Below are positions 59,301-64,000 of a stretch of DNA of 64,000 bases, piece after piece. The stretch's first letter is position 1; every line of letters begins with the position of its first letter. The translations under genes were made by a program, and so were the position numbers. The notes under the pieces are model-generated. The model ran no database searches and was not told the origin of the DNA. It saw nothing but the letters and a program-made list of their open reading frames with translations. The DNA is taken from contig OZ007508.1 in NCBI GenBank assembly GCA_963931865.1, positions 5,799,927 through 5,863,926 of the forward strand, read 5' to 3'. Source of the DNA: Axinella damicornis. Lineage: Eukaryota; Porifera; Demospongiae; Axinellida; Axinellidae.

Positions 59301-60656
59301 AGGTTATGAAGTAAAGGAGTTGCAAAGACTTTGCAATCTGCTGTACTAATCTGCTGTACTTATCTGCTGTACTGCAAGCAACCAAATGCCAGGCTGGGCC
59401 TACTGCAAGCGACCAAATGCCAGGCTGGGCCAAAGGTAGCCTCGTTCCCAGGTGGACCAGGCCAGGCCAGGCCATGCCAGCATCCAAGCGCTAGTGTGGC
59501 ACTTACAAATCTGTTCACACTTTCAATTTTCTATTCAGCTAGCACTTCAGAGCCTCCACAGCAAGATATATACATGCAACATAAACTCAATCACTTTATC
59601 TTGTCAGTTATCTGTGGTGTATTCTGTGGTCAACAGCAAGTGAGCGCCAGCAGGCCTGCTGCTCTGCAGAGCTGATGGGGGCTGAGCACCAGCAAAAGCA
59701 ACAGACTAGGACAGAGGCCGGGCGATCGCTTCCAGTATCACGCATGGGGAATGGTGACTCTTGCCATGTTTTCGCTTTCTCTGCAGGAATTCGTGCAGAG
59801 ACAATGAATTCGTGCAGGAATTCGTGCAGAGCCAATGAACATTTGTCTTACTGAACAAGGGTAGGCAAATTCAACAGTGCCATGGCACGCTATCTCTCAA
59901 CAAAAACACAATTGAGACCGACTCATAATTGTCGCACCTACCACCACTCCCTCTACGGCTACACTGCTTGCACTATGTCTAGCCAAACACCTCCATTCCG
60001 TGGTAGCGCAGGAAGCGTCTTTGAAAGACACAGCAAGTCGATTCTGTCTGCCTTCTTGTGTACACTATTCACCTTTGTTGGCAGACAGCAGTCTAGCTAA
60101 TAATTGGGGCGAGCCTGAGCGAGCCCCACACTAGCATGACTTCATTGCGCAGTGCGTGTGTATGTTTGCATGTTTGCTTGCTTGGATGATCATTGCCCAG
60201 TCACATTCCGATGACAGTCATGTGAACGATGGAACTGCTCCTTGCATGTCCCGGTGCATGCACTTCGCTCAGGCTCGCCCCCCAACGTCCTGCATTCCAC
60301 TAGTTATGTGATAGCATGATTTTGCAGTGCAATTTAGATAAATTGCACTCGTAGTGCATCCAGGCGGCTTCGCTGGCGCCTCGCGGAATCGTGCAATTAT
60401 CCCAAGTTGCTTATTAGCTACAAACTTGGACGCAAAATTGGCAAGCCTCTATTGACTACCCACAAATAACTGAAGTTGCAAGGGCACACTCTATAGCTCG
60501 ACAAAGCTGCACACCTCACCCTGCTATATCTTGGAAGCAGCTTTCACAAAGCCGCTCTCCCTCGTGCGTTTGCACGGCATTCCTCAGCAGTAGCTTGCAG
60601 TGAGGGCATACAAGTCCAATCTTCCTGTCGACGGCTGCTGCTCCGTGGCCTGGCAT
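40049..60656 (-). CDS. TRAF: TNF receptor-associated factor (TRAF), complete, eight exons
   Basis: Exons 60656-60520, 58911-58860, 55553-55392, 52218-52147, 51904-51845, 45642-44834, 40773-40622 and 40254-40049 join in phase to 1650 nt, 549 residues. Order: RING-like domain (15-56), TRAF-type zinc fingers (about 64-161), coiled coil (about 190-390), and MATH/TRAF-C domain (397-545) with FLWRIPEVARRKRDAI, YSPPFYTGR, RAYLNGDG, HLSLFFVVMKGEYDALL, SSSFQRP and MNVASGCP. TRAFs are trimeric cytoplasmic adaptors that bind receptor tails through MATH and signal to NF-kB and MAP kinases. Length and MATH sequence are closest to TRAF2/3/5 types. The RING is odd: after CPHC the usual Cys-Gly-His reads Glu-Gly-Glu (residues 32-34), so two zinc ligands are missing and ligase activity is doubtful. 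Start chosen at the first ATG upstream of the RING in an open frame. Confidence 0.94.
40263..40552. repeat. (GGGA)n microsatellite filling TRAF intron 7
   Basis: About 290 bases of uninterrupted GGGA on the plus strand, (TCCC)n in the TRAF transcript. It makes up most of the 367-nt intron 7 and ends within ten bases of the acceptor. ORFs on both strands are artefacts. Confidence 0.98.
40622..40773 (-). CDS. TRAF: TRAF exon 7 (middle of MATH domain)
   Basis: Encodes NGYKMCIRAYLNGDGSG, HLSLFFVVMKGEYDALLKWP and KVSMILV, between ATTCAG and GTAAGG. Confidence 0.95.
41587..41901. mobile_element. Inverted-repeat element, about 315 bp
   Basis: Left arm agagtgtataataa then gagagtatcgaactcac and ggaaagtaacgt is mirrored by acgttactttcc, gagttcgatactctc and ttatcatacactct. 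Arms are about 70 bases with few mismatches. Confidence 0.85.
41996..42411. mobile_element. Full-length 416-bp foldback, TAGCCTCGTTCCCAGGC family
   Basis: Begins tagcctcgttcccaggctg and ends with the inverted aacggcctaggaatgaggct. Inner arms repeat ttcccaccgccagtatttca and its complement. Its inside is homologous, in opposite orientation, to 57213-57629. Confidence 0.88.
42415..42924. mobile_element. Second TTAA-flanked piggyBac-like MITE
   Basis: Begins TTAA ctctttagaggcc, carries the same internal blocks as 15769-16294 (tggcattgctgggctcgaaa, gcttgcaatcaag, cccagacacggccatgctgt), and ends gaaagtg TTAA. Its right terminal repeat is partly decayed. Confidence 0.85.
43903..44268 (+). other. 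Unrecognised 121-codon ORF inside TRAF intron 6
   Basis: Open on the strand opposite TRAF, starting RRQFELAEVRRPFLIGPG and containing CLLCLGQG and CVRCVELSC near the end. I recognise no domain and see no exon partners. It may be chance or a remnant of a mobile element. Confidence 0.2.
44834..45642 (-). CDS. TRAF: TRAF exon 6 (coiled coil and start of MATH)
   Basis: An 809-nt exon. It encodes Glu/Lys/Gln-rich heptad-like sequence (REANRDIEVMKRALKQAEED, SRLEALEKSSEEKNIIIQQQ, QLEKRFEELAKQTTALK), then NGSFLWRIPEVARRKRDAI, the first strands of MATH. Confidence 0.95.
45844..46881. mobile_element. About 1-kb element with GGGTGTAGACAAG ends
   Basis: gggtgtagacaag on the left faces cttgtctacgcccc on the right. 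The interior is locally GC- and CpG-rich (gcgcgcgctgcacgcgc near the right end). It interrupts a GGGACACTGGGATGG repeat found on both sides. Internal ORFs are short and unmatched. Confidence 0.65.
47618..47704. repeat. Foldback with perfect palindromic core
   Basis: agctagctggatgat and atcatccagctagct-like arms form an uninterrupted core (47638-47672), flanked by ccagggttgtcaat and attgacagcctgg as outer arms. Confidence 0.85.
47750..47815. mobile_element. Mini foldback, TAGCCTCATCCCCAG variant
   Basis: tagcctcatccccagcctcc is mirrored by ggagggggagagcctggta. Confidence 0.65.
48188..48438. repeat. Exact tandem duplication of a 124-bp segment
   Basis: gtcgacgtgcacgacatcac begins at 48188 and again at 48312, and the copies appear identical. 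Each contains a foldback (aggttctccccctcc against gggacctgggaataaggct). Confidence 0.95.
48480..48880. repeat. Degenerate repeats around GGTAACTTCCTAGCAGAC
   Basis: The blocks taacttcctagcagaca, gactgaggcatactac and caagtcggtagttgaggaag recur four or five times at irregular spacing. Confidence 0.8.
49437..49747. mobile_element. 311-bp inverted-repeat element
   Basis: ctttaaactgatgccaagat on the left faces atcttggcatcaattttaaag on the right. The inside repeats ggaagrcct-type words. ORFs of about 90-108 codons span it but match nothing. Confidence 0.7.
51845..51904 (-). CDS. TRAF: TRAF exon 5 (zinc finger)
   Basis: Twenty codons, LENHQLHQCKVQECLVCKLE, between CTTTCAG and GTAAGC; supplies the L..H...C part of a TRAF-type finger begun in exon 4. 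Confidence 0.9.
52147..52218 (-). CDS. TRAF: TRAF exon 4 (zinc finger)
   Basis: Twenty-four codons including DCPKCPITCERCQEQLAREK. On the TRAF strand the acceptor is preceded by a CA repeat ending CACACACAG. Confidence 0.92.
53988..54034. mobile_element. Mini foldback, TAGCCTCATTCCCAG variant
   Basis: tagcctcattcccagactgg is mirrored by gagcctgggactgaggcta. Confidence 0.75.
54100..54310. repeat. About 70-bp tandem repeat, roughly three copies
   Basis: gagtctcctctctctmtcaa, caaggtttggtagcca and gacattgctgggctctgtct recur in order. Confidence 0.85.
54488..55310. repeat. Large foldback with AGTAGAATG-rich arms and inner GCAGTCCTGGGATTA repeats
   Basis: agtagaatgggaatagaatg on the left faces attctactcccattctac on the right. 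Between them, ggcagtcctgggattatcca and related words repeat several times (54850-55135). Confidence 0.7.
55392..55553 (-). CDS. TRAF: TRAF exon 3 (zinc fingers)
   Basis: Fifty-four codons: HTDECVFRTVKCPHKECEVV, LFNQLESHQQTC and RRVTCEHCNTE, classic TRAF-type zinc-finger spacing. Confidence 0.95.
55729..56182 (+). repeat. Dispersed exon-like repeat, copy 1
   Basis: Homologous along about 400 bases to the minus strand of 58400-58795. Shared landmarks are accgcactcctggtagccgg, ccacgtgaggaccgtgctcg, cgtgtggtcag, cctttcctaagaac, gcacgagcaatggcagcc and tctccaccaccaag|gtgagt. Exon-like blocks end at GTGAGT in both copies. The inner words ending gtgtggtcagaat and gtgtagtcagaat repeat within the copy. 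No protein family is assigned. Confidence 0.75.
56275..56364. repeat. Poly-G run followed by poly-C run
   Basis: About 30 G, ggcgccctggga, then about 35 C: an almost perfect homopolymer hairpin preceded by cagggtttcatacagg. Lengths in such runs are unreliable in assemblies. Confidence 0.85.
56786..57030. mobile_element. Element ends of CAGGGGCGGATACAGGATTTAT type
   Basis: At 56826-56846 the plus strand reads ataaatcctgtatccgcccctg, whose complement is the CAGGGGCGGAT terminus common in hAT-type MITEs. A related end, atcctgtatgaaaccctg, follows a poly-C run at about 57005. The full element is unclear. Confidence 0.5.
57213..57629. mobile_element. Full-length 417-bp foldback, TAGCCTCGTTCCCAGGC family
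   Basis: Begins tagcctcgttcccaggtcg and ends aacggcctagaacgaggcta. Internal blocks (gacggacagtacaacacagg, cttgcgaacgctctgatatc) match the element at 41996-42411 in reverse orientation. Confidence 0.88.
57897..57965. repeat. Short tandem repeat of TTCATGCAGGTG
   Basis: gttcatgcaggt and gtccatgcaggt alternate four or five times. Confidence 0.85.
58400..58795 (-). repeat. Dispersed exon-like repeat, copy 2 (inverted)
   Basis: On the minus strand it reads accgcactactggtagccgg, cacgtgacgaccgtgctcag, aactgtgtggtcag, gcctttcgtaagagc, atgctcgagcaatggctgct and tctccaccaccaag|gtgagt, in the same order as copy 1. Two exon-like blocks, each ending at a GT donor-like site, are visible. Confidence 0.75.
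58860..58911 (-). CDS. TRAF: TRAF exon 2
   Basis: Encodes LPGHHCDDCDITVHPER, which supplies the last CxxC pair of the RING, between ATTGCAG and GTGAGT. Phase 2 in, 0 out. Confidence 0.9.
58912..60519 (-). other. TRAF intron 1
   Basis: 1.6 kb with no exons. It contains repeats tctgctgtactaa and aaatgccaggctgggcc (59336-59440), a solo tagcctcgttcccagg end (59447) and gaattcgtgcag repeats (59785-59840). Confidence 0.6.
60520..60656 (-). CDS. TRAF: TRAF exon 1 (start and RING)
   Basis: ATG at 60656, then MPGHGAAAVDRKIGLVCPHC and QTHEGERLCESCFQDIA before donor GTGAGG. GC content is higher than in the surroundings. Confidence 0.9.
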
Positions 60657-61510
60657 TGTCTCTCTCGGCTTGGCGAAAGCAGGAGCCCTCGTTTCAGGCG
60701 AAAGTCTGAAGTCACATATTATTACACTTGCAGCTGTCTAGTCTGGAATCTCGTTCCGAGTAGTCTCGTGCCCAGACCCTCCGTCATGGGAACGAGACTG
60801 CATTCACAGGTGACATGGGTCTGGGACCAGATCAACTTGCATGCAAGTCTGGAGTGCATTTCCATTACCATGCCATAGTGCAGAGCGTGCAGTCTACTGG
60901 AACAGGTTACGGGTACCCGCGTATCATGCAATAACTGGAGCAATATTCATGCAAGCCATGCCGAATTCTTACAGCGCCTAGCACAAAGTGCGGTGCTGGG
61001 ACTCGAACCTATTCAGACCCGCCTACTTCTCAACAGATCAGATGAACTTCCTGCAGAGGCGTGGCTACATGGACGCCTTGACCGATCCCATACACATTTA
61101 TAAATTCTGAGCGCATTCTACAAACTGTACTCGTTACACGCAGAATTGCACCTTCAGCTTCAGGAAGCAGCTAGAAGACATGAACTTCGAGTGCGAGAGC
61201 TATAAATGAACAAGTCATTCGCCGAACATCTCCCACTAGCAGCCAAAGTGCACAGAAAAAATGGCGTCCAACGAAGGGTGTGGCGACAATTCATTTCGCT
61301 AGCAGTGGACAACAGCCTCCACAGACTCCCAAACATAGCTCTCGTCCTAGATATATGATAGTAACAGTTATATAAATGCCTATTTCCATCTCAATTACCT
61401 TTTCCGTGACAGAATGCGTAGACAGGTAAATTCGCACAGGAAGGTCCGTGCATTTCGGTATAATTCGATTTTCGTTTTGTTGACACAAAACGAATAGTGA
61501 AATATCGCGA
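60657..61510. other. TRAF upstream region
   Basis: The TRAF promoter should lie here. It holds a mini foldback (gtctcgtgcccagaccctcc against tgggaacgagac, about 60764-60800). No core promoter motif is assigned. Confidence 0.4.
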
Positions 61511-64000
61511 CCGCGCGTCAAAATCCGTTTTGTTACGAAGCGCACAAAACGAATAGTGGCACTTCCGGTCCGTAATTCCACTATTCGTTTTGTGTCAACA
61601 AAACGAAAAGTGGTGAAAGCGGCCCCATAAGTCGTTTTGTTACGGTTAGTGGAGAAGAGAGATGTCTCGTCGCCGATCGCCGATCTGAAACGAAAGGTAG
61701 GTCGCCACTTCTCCACGATCTGTTCTGGGATTACGACAAGGTGGGTGGGGCTTCGCCGGTGGGGGCGCGCGGCATGACCGGCCAGGCAGCGCTGCGCACA
61801 TATATAGTCTCACAGACCAGCCTCGCGCGGCCCACCACGCGTCGCCCACAACCCGTCGGCCAAAGGACGGCCGTCGTTCACCGCACGTTGCCCAACAGCA
61901 CACCGCGCGTCGCCCACAGCACCTTGCCCAACGGTACACCGCGTCGCACAACTGCACGTCGCCAAACGTGTTTGATCTGCATACATTTCAAGCATGTGTA
62001 CCGCACATCGCCACTTCTCCACGCTCCGTTGTGATTGCGACAGGGTGGGTAGGGCTTTGCCAGTGGGGGCGTGCGTGACCGGTCAAGTGGCCGGCTACAC
62101 TGGTTAACCGATTCTGGAATCACGACAAGATGGGTGGGGTTTCAAAGGTGAGGGCGGGGCTAATGGCAGGACTACAGTCATGCCATACCTGGCTGTTTGT
62201 ACAGCAAGGCCACTGTTCTATTCCTTTGATGCACGGTGCTGTGGGCGACGCACGGTGTGCTGATCGGCAACGTGCGGTGGACGACGGCCTTCCTTTGGCC
62301 GACGTGCTGTGGGTAGGCCTGCGGAAATTATGCTCGGAATAATTTTGGAATAATTGGTGTGCTTAGGCATAGGGGAATAATGCGGGAATAATCAAAAGAT
62401 ATACGGGAATAATTAGCATGTGAATGCATACGCGCGCAAGTAGTACAAATATCTTGATGGACTCGGAGTGTGACGAACCAATCCCTGGCAGTAGCAGCGA
62501 GCCTGTCGTTGACGTGGATTCAGGGCAAGACACCAGTTGTACAGGTCGTAGCTCTCTGCTTTATACATTGTTTATGTACTACATTGTTGTTACGCTTGCT
62601 ATTTGTTGAGCATGCATGAGCATAATTGCAGGAAAAAAGGCATAATTGTAGAAAATCAAAAGCATAATAGCTGAAGGTGATGAGAACAGGAGAATAGAAT
62701 AATCATCAAATTCTTGAGAATAATCCCCTCAGGCCTAGCTGTGGGCGACGCGTGGTGGGCCGCGCCCCCTAGAGGCTGGTCTGTGAGACTATATATGTGC
62801 GCTGCGCTGCTAGGCCTTGGCGGATTTTGCTCGAACTTTTACCCATTTTTCTTTTCTTTTTTTCTCCTGTTATTATCCTATTTTTCTTTTTCACTCACCT
62901 ATTTTTCTCAATTATGGTGGCATTGATTCTGAAAGTTTCACATCAATACATGCTTGTAAAAACCTGAAAAGAGTGACAATTCCACTGTGACTGTGCATCA
63001 ATAACAACAAACTATCATGCACACCATAGAAACTTAATTGGTTGTTTTAACCACAGAGTGGTTGGTTACCTTGCATGGGTGCAGACAAGCTGGAGACAGT
63101 GGTTATAGGAGGTTTACTCAAGGGTTAGGGTAATTGCATAAGACAACCTGCAAAGGCAGCTGGCCCAGATCATCTCACTGACAGTCTTGGAACATCTGCA
63201 AGGTCACTAGCTACAATGCAACTGGTTGTCATGGAAATTTCATGCCCTTCATTGCAGCAGAGATGTTTAGTGGTTACGATCACACAACTGTGGTTGTAAG
63301 ATAATCTGGGCCAGCTTCCTCTCAAGTTGCCTTATAGAATTAGTCTCTGAACCCCTTCTAACCACCACCTCCAGCTTGTCTGCAACCAGGGTAACCACTC
63401 CGTGGTTAAAACAACTGATTTGTTTTCACAGTGTGCAGGCTACGTGATTTACTAGTCAGTATACTTCTGACTTGTTCTATCAAATACGTAGCTATAACCT
63501 ACGTAGCTAGCAAGTACGTAGCTAGCCTAATATATTATAGTAGTCTACATTGCTACTTCTAAACCTGTACCTGACGTTGTTTTTCAATTACAGACCGCCT
63601 ATTTTTCTCATCAGAGTCAGAAAGTGTACCTATTTTTCCCAGCATAATTCACTATGCTCAGAAGCACCAATTTTTCCCAAAATTATGCTAGCAAAATCTG
63701 CCAAGGCGCTAGGCCTATGCGCTGCCTGGCCGGTCATGCCGCGCGCCCCCACCGGCGAAGCCCCACCCACCTTGTCGTAATCCCAGAACAGATCGCGGAG
63801 AAGTGGCGACCTACCTTTCGTTTCAGATCGGCGATAGGCAACGAGACATCTCTCTTCTCCACTAACCAACAAAACGACTTATGGGGCCGCTTTCACCACT
63901 TTTCGTTTTGTTGACACAAAACGAATAGTGGAATTACGGACCGGAAGTGCCACTATTCGTTTTGTGCGCTTCGTAACAAAACGGATTTAGACACGCGGTC
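61511..64000. mobile_element. Large foldback transposon with about 300-bp inverted arms
   Basis: The left arm (61511-61800) contains gaagcgcacaaaacgaatag, gtggtgaaagcggccccata and ggtgggtggggcttcgccgg; the same sequence returns inverted at 63710-64000. The right arm reaches the window end, so the element is cut off. The arms carry repeated TTCGTTTTGT words in both orientations. Inside are a partial inverted copy of arm sequence (62735-62825), AT-rich filler and a nested foldback. No transposase is recognised. Confidence 0.85.
63037..63420. mobile_element. Nested foldback element, about 385 bp
   Basis: ttgttttaaccacagagtgg and gcagacaagctggag on the left face ctccagcttgtctgcaacc and ccgtggttaaaacaac on the right; gctggcccagat is also mirrored. 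It sits inside the larger foldback. Confidence 0.85.

Noticed and set aside
60966..61030. tRNA-like T-arm (ggttcgagtcc on the minus strand)
   Set aside because: The bases flanking the loop do not pair as a T-stem and no acceptor or D-arm is visible.

Overview
The window looks like nuclear DNA of a non-bilaterian marine invertebrate, most likely a demosponge. It has intron-rich genes with GT..AG introns (one only 41 nt), a TRAF-family gene, a mitochondrial-ribosome CHCH gene, many short foldback elements and microsatellites, and a 200-N scaffold gap. The sponge assignment is inference from gene content and sequence style. Almost every long ORF is a microsatellite or satellite artefact; the real genes were found by joining short exons with matching phases.

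Layout. (1) 766-10996, plus strand: a nine-exon gene for a secreted cysteine-rich protein (299 aa as assembled). (2) 13451-16738, minus strand: a CHCHD1/mS37-like gene with a twin CX9C domain. (3) 19056-30031, plus strand: a ten-exon paralog of gene 1 (287 aa) with largely the same exon phases and cysteine pattern. Both proteins carry three consecutive units of the form CxGxC...CxC, the signature of cystine-knot growth-factor folds; I cannot match them to a named family. (4) About 31175-38640: a satellite of about fifty 138-bp units. Read on the minus strand, each unit looks like a 93/96/99-nt exon ending in AG|GTGAGT followed by a 42- or 64-nt intron ending in TGTAG. It finishes in a unique terminal exon, open for 47 codons, at 31175-31318. 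This is the strongest candidate for something undescribed. (5) 39111-39310: assembly gap. (6) 40049-60656, minus strand: a complete eight-exon TRAF gene (549 aa: degenerate RING, TRAF zinc fingers, coiled coil, MATH domain). (7) 61511-64000: a foldback transposon with long inverted arms that runs off the window end, with a second foldback nested inside.

Introns and intergenic spaces are filled with miniature elements: a family ending in TAGCCTCGTTCCCAGGC, a TTAA-flanked piggyBac-like MITE, a pogo/Tigger-like MITE, an exon-like dispersed repeat in three places, and several hairpin-forming palindromes. CA microsatellites lie directly against several 3' splice sites of three genes.

Functionally, the tandem cystine-knot paralogs would be extracellular ligands or matrix proteins, TRAF a cytoplasmic signalling adaptor, and CHCHD1 a mitochondrial ribosome component. 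Nothing in the window shows that they act together.
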